A stretch of DNA of 64,000 nt, taken from Gaeumannomyces sp. JS-464 (taxonomy: Eukaryota > Ascomycota > Sordariomycetes > Magnaporthales > Magnaporthaceae). The position numbers and the translations under genes are program-made. The notes beneath the pieces are model-generated. The model did no database searches and was not told where the DNA came from. It saw only the letters and a program-made list of their open reading frames with translations. Positions 10,535-21,374 of this stretch are shown here, one piece after another. The stretch is taken from contig NGZR01000002.1 in the NCBI GenBank assembly GCA_002197995.1, positions 9,114,001-9,178,000 of the forward strand. The letters are read 5' to 3'. Each line of letters opens with the position of its first letter. Position 1 is the first letter of the stretch.

Positions 10535-12007
10535 TGCGGATGGTGATCTTCAAAGGAGGAAAAGGAGATTGTCGTTTGTGGGAGGTCTGGGCTGACAAAG
10601 CTGTCCCTGGCGGGCGCGTTGCAGGTTTGGTTGAGGGTAGTGTTAGTGGTTGAGGTGTAGAAGAGAGAGCTTGGGTGGCAGGCCCGAGATGTTTTACTGT
10701 TTATATAGACCGAAAGTCTGCCTAGTGAAGACCTTTCTCTTCCATCTGATGCCGCCGCTGCTAGGCCCACTATCAGATGTCGTCCACTCTACCCTTGTAG
10801 TCCTTGCTATTTTGTCATTACCGCTTGCCACCGGCGGCCGACTACCACGGCCGGCCCTAGCTCCGAGTCACCTCCTCTCAGCCTTGCCTCACGTCTCCCT
10901 CGTACTCATAAATCAACCTCTCGTCCCTGAAGCCATCTACCAACAAAAAGATGCGGCTGCCGTTATAATTACTAATTATGTCTAGGTGTTTGCGCCGGGC
11001 ATAGCTCACGGGAAAAGGGCCCAACTATCACAGAAGTACCCGGTTGCCTGGGTATCGGAGGTATCAAGAATTTGAGCAGGGCCCTCAGTGCGGGCCTATT
11101 GCAGAGGTCCAGTCCATGTTTGCATGTAGACGAGAGGTCTTTTTATTGCTGTGACAGTGGGACTCCATCTAGGCACAGGTGTCCCTTTTTTTGCTATCGG
11201 AACACGCCCCTATTCGTGCCACTTTTGGCATTTGCGGCAAAGCCACAGCACTGCTTCAGCCACTGGGTCTTTGCACCGGGCTGGCAATCCCACCCCATCT
11301 GCATCGCGGTGCACGGCCTCCAGCCCAGAGAGGGAACCAAGAAAAGAACAGGGCATGGCGCACTTCAAAACCCCTTGCCCCCCGTTCTCTGCTGCTCTCC
11401 ATCAAACTCTCCTTCTCCTCCAACACATACCATCCAACAAGGCTGGTGCTCTGCTGCTTATAGGACCATTTGGCACAAACTTCACTTGGGGCACTTTTAT
11501 TTTCTCATAGTGCTCATTTCTCTTTTTACTATTTTCTTTTGCATTGTCTTTCATTGTCTTTCATTATCTTTTCCTTCATGTTCTCGTTTTCTCCCCTTTT
11601 CACTCGAGAAATTCCCGCTGGGCTTGGACATAGTTTCCTCCACAGTGTCCCTCGTATTAAACTATCTCGGGGTGACGCGAACATTTTTTTTCATTGCTAT
11701 CATGGCTTGCGCCGGCTACAAAAAAGAAATTCCCATTGTTGTCTCTCACATATTGCACTCTCCTGGCGTCGTGCCTTGCGTGGGGGGCACCTCGCGCTTC
11801 TGTTCTGGACGGCGGTTGGCTTCAGCAGCCTTGCTCAAGGTCTGATTATCGGCGGATGATTTTCCATGGCAGACTTTGCCAATCGCCCAAGTGGCCTTGA
11901 AGTTCAAGCGACCAAGGGGAGAGGGAGGAGTCCCGTCCATGGCAGAGGAGAGGACGGGGAGCGGGCACTCAGCAAATGCACGAAGTTTAGCCACAATTGT
12001 GGTTCGC
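10535..12007. other. Intergenic region upstream of the secreted-protein gene
   Basis: About 1.5 kb containing the promoter of the secreted-protein gene and a T-rich stretch at 11500-11700. Overlapping open frames on the plus strand (11072-11900) are pyrimidine-rich and have no recognisable protein content. I see no gene. Confidence 0.5.
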
Positions 12008-12454
12008 CTACTGAAGTCTCTCGGTGATCTCGTCGATAACACTCTGTTCGAGCCCCTTCGGCTTGTTCCTCTCCTCCTGCTCCGCAGTCAGGGGGCCCGG
12101 CACCACCTCGAACGTGTTGCGGCACCTGAGGGACGCAATCCGCCGGTGTTTGTTCCAGGCCTCGACCTCGATCTTGTACGTTCCCGTCTGCAGGAAACGG
12201 AGACGTCTGAACATGAACCAGTACTCGACACTGTCGTGAGTGCAAGGCGTGCAGTCGACGTCGGCTCCCTCGAGATAGCCCGGGAGCAGATACTCCTCTC
12301 CCGAGGGGCCCTTGAGTCGAAGCTTCAGGTGGAAAGGACCCAGCTTGTCGTCGTCGACGATCATGACGATGATGGGGACGTCGATATCCCTGCCGACAAT
12401 GACCGTCTGAGGCCCGCTGACAGGGATGCTGATGTCGAAGGGGTTCCAGATCAT
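12008..12454 (-). CDS. Minimal velvet-like domain protein D (148 aa, single exon)
   Basis: The cleanest member of the local family: one uninterrupted exon from ATG 12454 (MIWNPFDISIPVSG) to TAG 12008, with no frameshift. The order of strands matches a velvet domain reduced to its core: DIDVPIIVMIV, PFHLKLRLKGPSGEEY, FMFRRLRFLQTGTYKIEVEA, then SLRCRNTFEVVPGPLTAE and a C-terminal helix (GLEQSVIDEITERLQ). The third block aligns gap-free with genes A, B and E and with the velvet 'FxFxDLxVxxxGxYRLRF' consensus; the fourth matches the 'VxSxxFxVxxAKxFPG' position. There is no nuclear signal and no disordered extension, unlike VeA or VosA. An alternative reading is an unrelated beta-sandwich (arrestin- or NF-kB-like) domain. 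Confidence 0.6.
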   Translation of the reverse strand: MIWNPFDISIPVSGPQTVIVGRDIDVPIIVMIVDDDKLGPFHLKLRLKGPSGEEYLLPGYLEGADVDCTPCTHDSVEYWFMFRRLRFLQTGTYKIEVEAWNKHRRIASLRCRNTFEVVPGPLTAEQEERNKPKGLEQSVIDEITERLQ

Positions 12455-14282
12455 TGTCGGTAGATGGACAGGTAGAGATCGGAGTTCTTTGGTGTTTGCT
12501 GCTTGATTTTCAAGGGGGTCGAAAATTATCAACCGGTTGGTGTTGCGAGAAGGCGTTCCTTGCTTTTACAACGGAAAGGGACCGGACGGGCTTATTTGTA
12601 GTCGTCAAAGCACGGATATCACAGACATCCGGCTTCTTTGTGCCTGTCTTTGGTTGACTTTTCAGGACGAGGATTCCCGGAAGCGGACAACAAAGGCGCC
12701 TGACTGTCGATGTTGCCGCGGTGGGCCCCCATCGCAAATCGTATTCTTTGTCGAGAGAGCTGAAGAGTCTCAAAGAAGAAACACACTCGGGAGGCATGTA
12801 CGGTGTTGTCAGGGACCTCGAATACTGCAATGTCTCTGTCAGCGAGGTTTCCGACCCAAAGCATCACAACCAAGTGCCGACCTATTAATTATCTCGATAT
12901 TGTTGCACGAGGGTTCCCTTGATCGCTATGTGTGATCTGGTTGCCATAGAGAATCTCCAGGTTCGATAGATTATGCGTTTGAACTGCGGACTTTCAGTGC
13001 TGCTTGTTCGGAGTTTTCAAGAGGACGAACGTGACGTGAGCAAAAGAAGAAACAAAGAAATCAAATATAGTGCGCGGCACAACGCTACCAATCCGTTTGC
13101 GATGTATCGGTGGCGAACAGTTCTGTTTTTCTTCTTTGATGCATGCGAGTTCCATTTCTTTGTCGTCGTTGGTGGTCACCAGGCATCGAGCCTTTGACGC
13201 GTGCACGTGGACTTGCCCCGGACGAAAGCGTGACTGTCTTGGGAGTGCGCGTCAGAAGCGGTAGGTGTTGCTCCGCGTCCCTTGTGAACCAAAAAAGCTG
13301 ACACATCCACTTGCACTTGCTTGAAATTGACAGGGGGCCGCTGGCCTCCGTACCTAGGCGCGGGAAGGACCGCGTTAGTGCACGTGCGGTGGAATGATTC
13401 CGAGCCTGTCCGCCAAGGGGCTCGAAAATAGGTAACCATTTTAGAACAGGCAGGGTTCTCTAATTATTTCATTCATTTTCCCTCTTTGGCTGGTAGCTAT
13501 ACATGTATTTAACCCCAGTCTGCCATGGCATGGTATCTCGGCTCTGATTGCCCGAGGAAAGCAGGCGATACATACATCGAGAACTTGGAATACACCAAAA
13601 CAGCCCCTGTAATGATGTGCCTCGAGTGGGATAGCATACTAACCAGGACAGAGTTCCGAAAGCTCCGAGAGAGAAACGTCCGTTCCAACCCCTTCCTACA
13701 CCAGTCCCATCAGGGTAGGTCTCGCGGCTGGTCGCGTTCCCGTATTCACGGCCAACGAGAGGGCGGGAACTACTGCATCCATCATGGCTAGGAGAGTCAC
13801 ATGCCCGTCTTCTGCATGGATCCGCACTAAAGGCGTGGCCCTAGTCTAGACAAAGTGGTGGGGAGTCTGGGAGTGTGCTCAAGGGCTAGGAGGTATCGGC
13901 CGGCTCCCCGACGTTCGTCAAAATAGCGCGCATCCCTGGCCCAGGCCTAGCCGGCCTTGGCACAAGGCCAGCCTGGAAGGCTACGGGAGACGGAAGAGGC
14001 GGGCCACGGAGGGGACGGCACCCCTAGGCGTGCAAAAACATGGTCTTCCGGTGCGAGACAACTTCAACCCATCCTCCACCTCAGCCTGGCCTTCTCGCTA
14101 CCACGGTGCTATCCCGTTCCAGGGGCTACATGAAACAAACGAGAGGCGAGCTCTGAGCCGGAAACACCTGGGTGGGTGGACTAGTCACGATAATTAGTGA
14201 AGAGCCGGTCTAGTTATCTTAACCGGTTCCCTGGAGGAGGGATGGTCTCTTGCTGTGAACTGTGCTCAAATTAGTACAGGGG
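12455..14282. other. Left flank of the nested retrotransposons
   Basis: About 1.8 kb of normal-GC sequence between velvet-like gene D and the outer LTR. No convincing gene, tRNA or repeat. The base composition changes abruptly inside the LTR at about 14.6 kb. Confidence 0.5.
14278..14282. repeat. Target-site duplication AGGGG (left)
   Basis: AGGGG directly precedes the left outer LTR and recurs directly after the right outer LTR at 28582-28586. Five base pairs is the size expected for Ty3/Gypsy integration. Confidence 0.9.
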
Positions 14283-14593
14283 TGTCACAAGGGTGCAATG
14301 CAGGCTTAAAAGGGTTGGTCTCTATTATGAAAGCTAATAATCTTTCATGGCCTCAAAAGATGCTTAAGGAGCCAGTATCTGCTGAGGGGGTTTATGGAGG
14401 GTGCAGGGATTAAATAGCCAGATCCTCGTGGCCCGTGCGAAGGCTTCGCCCACTTATGCCCCGCCGTTGGCCCGATTGGTAGCCCCATTTGGATAACTGG
14501 CTCCGCTGTTCCGGCGCTTACTTCCTGCAGGCGTTCGGTCTTTCGGGCCTTTGTAAGGCTTTTCCCAAAAGTTAAGGATGCCTCCGTGTAACA
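14283..14593 (-). repeat. Outer element 3' LTR (311 bp)
   Basis: A direct repeat of 28271-28581 with TG...CA ends. The second half (about 14400-14590) is GC-rich and differs from its partner mostly by C/T and G/A transitions. Confidence 0.92.
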
Positions 14594-17500
14594 CAATCCT
14601 CCCTTTCCTAAAGGCGCGCCCCGAGACCCTCCTAGGTTAACCGTGGCTTTTTGCGTGTTAAAGGTTCCTGGTCGGCCTTTTTTTTAGTGGAGGTTAACGT
14701 GGCAAAGGGCACGCGTTCGTCCCTAAGCTTATCAGGGTGTCGTTAATGGAAAGCCACGATTTTGGCCTTGGCTCCCTCGCCATTAAAATGCTTCCAAAGC
14801 TTTTAGGTTTTTATCTCGTCTTTCGGGTATCCTTCCTACTTTACGCGGTATAACACCTTCCTTTAGGGGCTAACTATGGATTTCTTTACCTTTTCGACGG
14901 TGTACTTTCCTTTTATCGGGGGAGCTTTTCGCAAAACCTAGTTAAGGTTAAGCCGTGCTTAAATGCCAGCGCGGTAAAGCTTTATAAGTAACACGTGGAA
15001 AGCATCGTGGATTTTCCAGGTTTTTGGCAAGGTTAAACGGATTGCGAAGGGGGAAATTACCTTCGAAATTCGGAAGGGGCCGAGCATTTTTAAATCGAGT
15101 TTTTTAACAGGGCGGCGAGTTTTAACGTGGCGGGCGTTAAGCATAACGAGCTGTTTTTCGGTTAAAACCGGCAAAGGGCTTCGCTTTTTATCTGCTTAGC
15201 GCTTTATTCGTTCTCGTGCTTTTTTAAGGTAGCCTTTGGCCTTTTGGTGTATTTGGGTCATTTAATGGTTATAAAGCTTGCTATTTGGATTCCTTGTTCG
15301 ACCCGGGAGTAAAAGATTATTAAACGTTAGGTAATATTCATAATTAGCGAAAAAAGGAGTAACGGTGGTATTTGCAAAGGAAGTATTATTATAGGCAAAT
15401 TCCGCTATAGGAAGGAGATCGACCCAGTTGGTTATTTCGTAATTAACGAATAAACGGAAGTAAGCTTCCAAGTTTTAGTTAAGTTTTTCGGTTTGTTTAT
15501 CCGTTTAAAGGTGGAAAGCCGTGCTTATTTTAAGCTTAATCCCGACTAAACGAAGGAAGTTTTTCCATAAGTGGTTCGTAAATTTGGAATTTTTATCGGA
15601 AATAATGTTTAATAGCATACCGTGTAATCGCTAATATTTTTTAGCGAATGTCCGGATAAAATCATCCGTTTTTTTACCTTTTATTTTAAAAAGTACGAAA
15701 TGTGCCATTTTGGTAAATGGGTTTACCATTACCCAAATTAAATTACAATTGTCGCTTAAAAAAAAATCCGTAATAAAATCTATAACTATAGTTTTCCAAA
15801 GCTGGTAATGCAGCTTTATAAATTAAAAGGGTTTAAATGGCGCATGCTTAAAAGCTTTGTTTTTTTAGCATTTTAAACAACTTTTTACGTATTTCCGAAC
15901 GCCCTTTTTAATATTTAGCCATTAAAAGTAGCGCGTAATTAACTCGAAGGTTTTATTTTATCCCTATATATCCGGCGACTTTTATGTTATACTTAAATTC
16001 GAGGACCTTTTTTTGTAAAGCCTTTGGCATTTACAGTTTGTTTTTGCGGTAAAGGAGTTTATCTTTTACTTTTTTTTTTCCTGGCCTTTGCAAGTAGCTT
16101 TGGTACTCGGGATTTAACTCGCCGGTTTTGCGGATTTTGTCGGTAAACTTTGTGGTCCACTTTATTAAGGGGATATTACAAAGTTTAGCGGATGCGAAAA
16201 GCATTAACAATGGTTTTTAACCTTTTTCCGTCGTATTTTCCGTCGTTAAAACCGCCGTTTTAGTTTCGGGGAAGTGTTTTTTTTGCAAAATCGTCGCAAT
16301 CGGTTAATTTTTACTCCCCCCTTTTTTAAGCCTATATTAGGCTAGTTTTAATAGCACGTCGGCTTTATCATTTTGCTTGCCCGGTTTATAATGGATTATA
16401 AAATTATAGCTTAACAATTGCTAAGCTTATTTTGCTTACCGCCTGTTTAAAACCTTAGCGGTAAAGAAATATTCCAAATTCCGGTGGTTTATGTAAACTT
16501 TTATCCGGTATTTGGCTCTTTTAAAATAATAACGCCATTTGCCAAAATTGTCGATAATTGCTAGGAGCTTTTTATTATAAATTTCGTAGTTAATTTCGGC
16601 CGAGGTTATTTTACGGAAGTAGAAAGCGACGGGGTAAAGTTTATTAATAGCGGGGTTTCGTTAAAAAAATATTGCGCCGTAAGCAAAATTTAAAAAGTCG
16701 GTTTTCATTTATGCAAAAAGTTTTAGGTCGAAATGTCGAAGGATCGGTGGTATCGTAAATGCCTTTTTAAGCAATTCGAAAGCTTATTGCATGTTTTTGG
16801 TTTATAACCATTATGCTTTAAAAAAAAAATTAGCTATAGTTAATAGTCGAACAATAAATAAAAAGTTTTTAATAAACCTTTTAAAAAGTTAGCGAAGCTA
16901 ACGAACGATTGGCAATCTTTTAATGTTTTTCGGGGCTTTTTAATCGAAAATGGCTTGGATTTTATTATTGGATATAAAAATGCTTTATAAGCCGATAATA
17001 TTTTAGGAATTCGACTTCCTGGGTTAACTAAACGCATTTTCGGGGAGTTACGGCGAGGTAATGGTCCGTAAATCGTTATAAGATTTCCTTAATTAGTTCG
17101 TCGTGCTATTTTTCCATTTCCGCGTAAATTAAAAGGTTATCGAAATACACTAATAGGCCCGTATTAATTAGGTTTATAAAAATGTGGTTTATAAGGCTTT
17201 AAAAAGTAGCTAAAACGTTAATAAGTTTTATTAGCATAACGGTAAATTCGAAAAGTCCGTATTTATAGCGGAATGCCGTAAGCTATTTATATCCCTCTTT
17301 TATGCGGATTAAATTAAAGCCGGTTTTTAAATCGATTTTCGTTATCCATTTCGCGTTTCGCAGCTTATTTTAAAGTTCGATAATTAAAAGGATAGGATAG
17401 CGGATCGGTATTATTTTAAAATTAAAATCCCTATAGTCGATAACGGGTTGTAAAAGGTCCAAAGGGTTTTTTTTCTCGGCGAACAGCAAGGGAAAACCGA

Positions 17501-20500
17501 CGGCGGAAATTAACCTACGCATCCGTCCTGCTTCCAGGTTCTTTTAAAGCTAAAGCTTAAAAACTTCCAATTTTCGGGCACTTATTTAATATAAAGGTCC
17601 CCATATAGGTTTGGTTCCTTTTTTAAAGTTAATTTTATGGTTTTAGGGTTGGTAATCCGGTAAGCGTATGGCGGTTTCGGCTGTTATAATAGGAAGGAAT
17701 TCTTTAAACTTTTTCGGCATTATGTTAAATTCGCCGGGGGGTTTAAAGTCCCGTAACTTGTCCTTAAGTTTACCGGGGGGCTTAAAATCCCGGGGAATAA
17801 TAGTACGTTACTTAATAAAAGCGATGGTTGCTAGTTCGATAGTTAGGATGTTTTCGGGCAACGGTGCTTTAAGCTTCCGGGCTTTTAGCCGATTGCATTT
17901 TCGACATCCTTTTAATTCGAACCGGACGTGTTTTAGTTTTTCGAAAAATCCTAAAAGTTTATGTTTTTTAGTCCATTCGTAAAGCATAAAAACGTTAAAG
18001 TCGGAATTAAAAGGGCTAACTTCGAATGTTTCCATTGTTCGGTAGTTTTAATATCGTAATACGACATTAAAAAGGAGTTGTTTTTCTCCTATTCCTGTTA
18101 AACCCCCGTAAAAAGCTCCCATAATTCGGGGAATAAGCCGGTTAGTAACGTGTTTAAATAATAAAACCGTAATTTGGTCCGAAATAACGGTAATGTCGCT
18201 TTTTAAATCGAAAAGGACTTTAACAGGAATTTCGGGGTAACCTTTTAATCGGATATATATATCGACGATAAGCTTTTTTTTTTTCATTTTTGCCCCGGTT
18301 TTAGTTAAGGCGATTTTAAATTGTTAACAATCGAAATCCGATTCCGAAAGTTTTTCGAAATATCGGTTTATAACGGGGGATGCCTATCGTGGCCGGGTTA
18401 CGGCCGCGACTTTAGCTTTTTTAAGTTCGTAACCCGCGGGTTCGTTAAAAGCGACCCTTTTATTGCTAGCCACTTTAGTCGGGGGCGGAAAGAGATTTTT
18501 ACCGGCAACGTCCTTCCTTGCGAAGCATTTTAAAGTATAGTGGTTTTCCCGTTTACATTTCTAATATGCCGCTTTTGCTTACTTCCTTTAATCCACGTCC
18601 TTTTGGTTAACACCTTCCAATGCTTGTTTAATAAAAGGCCAAACGTGGTCCTTTTTATCGCTTATAGCGGCTTTTTTAGCTGCCGCCGGTTTTAAAAATT
18701 AGCTTAAATTATTAGCTTTTTTAAAGCTGTTATCGCGGGGATGGCCCGCGTTCGAACGCTTTTATGTTAAAACGGGCCCTTTTTTTCCCGATTGCGATTT
18801 TAGCCCCGGGTTTTAAAGCATAACCTTATGGATTTTTCCTGCCTGTTAAATAGCAATTAGGAATTCCTCGTTCGTATTAAAAAGGCTTTCCCGTTGCGAA
18901 TATATAAAACGAGTGATTTTTTTAAGCAAAGTGTTAAAAATATATTCCCGGAAAGTAACGCCGAACTATTACACTGCCTCGTTAAAATCGAAAAGCTCGG
19001 TAATGTATTGCACGGTATTACTTTTATATTTAAGTTTTCGCATTTTTCGGGCGTTGCGGTGGTGCTTAATAGCGTTTTTAAAACGCTTTTAAAGCGCGAA
19101 CGAATAAACGCGCCAATTGTTTTCCAGTCCTATTCCCCGGATGGACTTTATGCGTTAATAATGCCAAATTTAAGCGTTTTCGGTAAGGAAAAACCTAACC
19201 CAGTTAATTTTTATAACATTATTTGGGAAGCTATCTATTTAAGTCTTTATATAGGCTGTAACGCGGAATTACCAGGGTTTAAATGCCGCTAGGTCCTTTT
19301 CCGCGTACTTTTTAGGTTTATTAAGCTAAATTGGATTAACGATAGCGGTTAAGGCCGTGGATCGGTTAAAACCGCGACGAAGTTCCCGAATAATGTCCCG
19401 AAATCCCAAATCCCTAAACCGTCGGGACATTTTTCGAGGATCGCCCCGGTTATTCCCACCGTGGTCGTTTTTATTATTTAACGACGATTCGGAAAAGTCC
19501 GATAAGTTTTCCGGGGTTGTAATATAATTAGGGGGTTCGTAAAGCGGTCCTTAAAAAAGGGCCCCGAATAACCCACTTAAACTGCCTAAATAACGTAACC
19601 CGGCGGTAGCAGCGCGGTATTATTAATAAGCAGCAGCGGCCGTAGCTTTAACTTATTACCGTTACAGGTTATTAAAGGATAAAAGGTCGTTTTCGGCGAA
19701 ACTTTGTTTAAAAAATGCGGATTGTTTAAAAGCCGATTGTTTTATAAAATCTACTTCCGTTATGGGAAGCGGGATTTCGGCTTAAACCTCCTCCTTTATT
19801 AGGGTCCTTTATTAGGATAAAAGTGGTAGCGAGCTTCGTTATAAAGCGGAATAAACCGTGGTAAATTTCGGGCGAATGCTTTGTTTTTCCAAACGTCGTG
19901 CCTTTTTAAAAGTTTCGCGTATAAAAGGTTTAACTTAAGCCAAAATGCGGCGTTTTAGCTTTGTAAAATCGCCTAAAATGGCGGCTTCCTTAGCTATAAG
20001 GTTTCGAATTTGGGTTTCGGTTTGCCCAGTTTAATTCGTAACACTTTATTCGAAAAAAAAAAGCGTTAATAAAGTTTCTTAATGTAAATTTGCTAAGCTT
20101 TAAAAACTTATCGCAAATGTGCTAATGCGCCATTTTAAGCACGGTAATCGTAAGTAAAAAAAGCGATAACGGTTCATATTTGCTATGCGAAAACTTAACC
20201 TTTTTGTTTTACCCGTTGCCGGAATTGCTTTTGTTATTCTTTCGTAATAGCAATCTCGTTTTAGTAAAGCGATATAATGGTTTAGTAAATTCGAGTTATA
20301 CCTTCGTATTGCTATTTAAGGGTTTATAAATCGGCCCGTTTTTTAAGGCGTTCCGAAATAACATCGCGTTGTAAAAAGGCGATCGCGTTATAAGCGTTAA
20401 TAAACCCATATTACACCTCTTATACCTAAGCTAATAGCGCGGGAAAAATGGCAACCTAAATAATGGAATAAATTCTTATAGCGTCGTTAAACGATAGGGG

Positions 20501-20879
20501 TTGGTATAAAATAAAAGCGTTATCGGCATCGGTTATAAGGGTGTCGGGAGCTTTTTGCGACCCGGAATAGAACCGACGGTCCCGAAAGGGGTTTTAGGGT
20601 CCGTTTATCCTGCTATTGTTAACACCGGGCCCTAATTTTTTCCTTTTCCTTAAAGCTGGATTTCTCCGGGTCTTTACTAAAAAACAACTTTGGAAATTCC
20701 CGAAGGGAAATAAACGCCGAAGCGGGTTATTAGGACGCAAGCGCTTAAGTATAGCCGTTTGCGAAGTTATAATAGGATTCGTATTAAAGCGGCCGATAAA
20801 AATTGCCGATTTATACCTATAAAAAATGCGGGGTAAAATCGCGTAAAGCAGTAATTTTTTAAAGCTTAAAAGGAAAAAT

Positions 20880-20884
20880 AATAA
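20880..20884. repeat. Target-site duplication AATAA (left, inner element)
   Basis: AATAA immediately before the inner 5' LTR is repeated immediately after its 3' LTR at 28229-28233. Confidence 0.9.
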
Positions 20885-21374
20885 TGTTACGACCAAACAT
20901 AAAAACAGGAAGCTAGGAAAAGGAAGGAACGGTGGCCTAAAGCATTGCGAACCCCGAGCGGGGCACGACCACGCCCGGGGCCCTCCTCCCCCTATCACGT
21001 AACCAGGTTACCTAAGCTAAAAGTAATTTGTAATTTGCCAAAAATTACAAATTACAAGGAAAAATGATTTGCGATTTGCTAAAAATACAAATCGCAGGGA
21101 AAAGTGATTTGTAATTTGCTATAAATTACAAATTAGGGACGATTGCCATATAAAAACTACGAGTATAAATAAAAAAGGTTTCCTACCACTTTAAATAGCT
21201 TAAACTAAGGCTTCGGCATTAGTTAACCTAAGTTAGCTTTAAAGCACCCCCTTAGGTAAGCAATTAAACTACTATTACCAAATTACCAAATTCCTTTAAA
21301 ACCTTTTAACTAGCGTATTGTTCCAACACCTTTCCTAAATGTCTTACCCTAAAAGCAAAAGCTTGTTTGTAACA
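20885..21374 (+). repeat. Inner element 5' LTR (490 bp)
   Basis: Begins TGTTACGACC and ends TTTGTAACA; a direct repeat of 27739-28228. It is more AT-rich than the 3' copy. It contains three tandem hairpin-forming units at 21023-21136. Confidence 0.95.
21023..21136. repeat. Three tandem palindromic units in the inner 5' LTR
   Basis: Three successive units of roughly 38 bp. Each is an inverted repeat around a short A-rich loop: the first and third have arms of the AATTTGTAATTTG / ATTACAAATT type and the middle one GATTTGCGATTTG / CAAATCGC. The same array is present in the 3' LTR at about 27876-27990. Confidence 0.85.

Noticed and set aside
6965..12454. Secondary-metabolite cluster
   Set aside because: The presence of velvet-like proteins suggested one, but no synthase, P450, transporter or other biosynthetic gene is found.
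18894..19292. 132-codon plus-strand open frame in the outer element
   Set aside because: It is antisense to the gag region of a minus-strand element and is probably a by-product of RIP; no motif supports it.
20594..20998. 134-codon minus-strand open frame
   Set aside because: It crosses the boundary between the outer element and the inner LTR, so it cannot be an original gene.
21023..21136. CRISPR-like array
   Set aside because: The units are palindromes without spacers, inside an LTR of a eukaryotic element.
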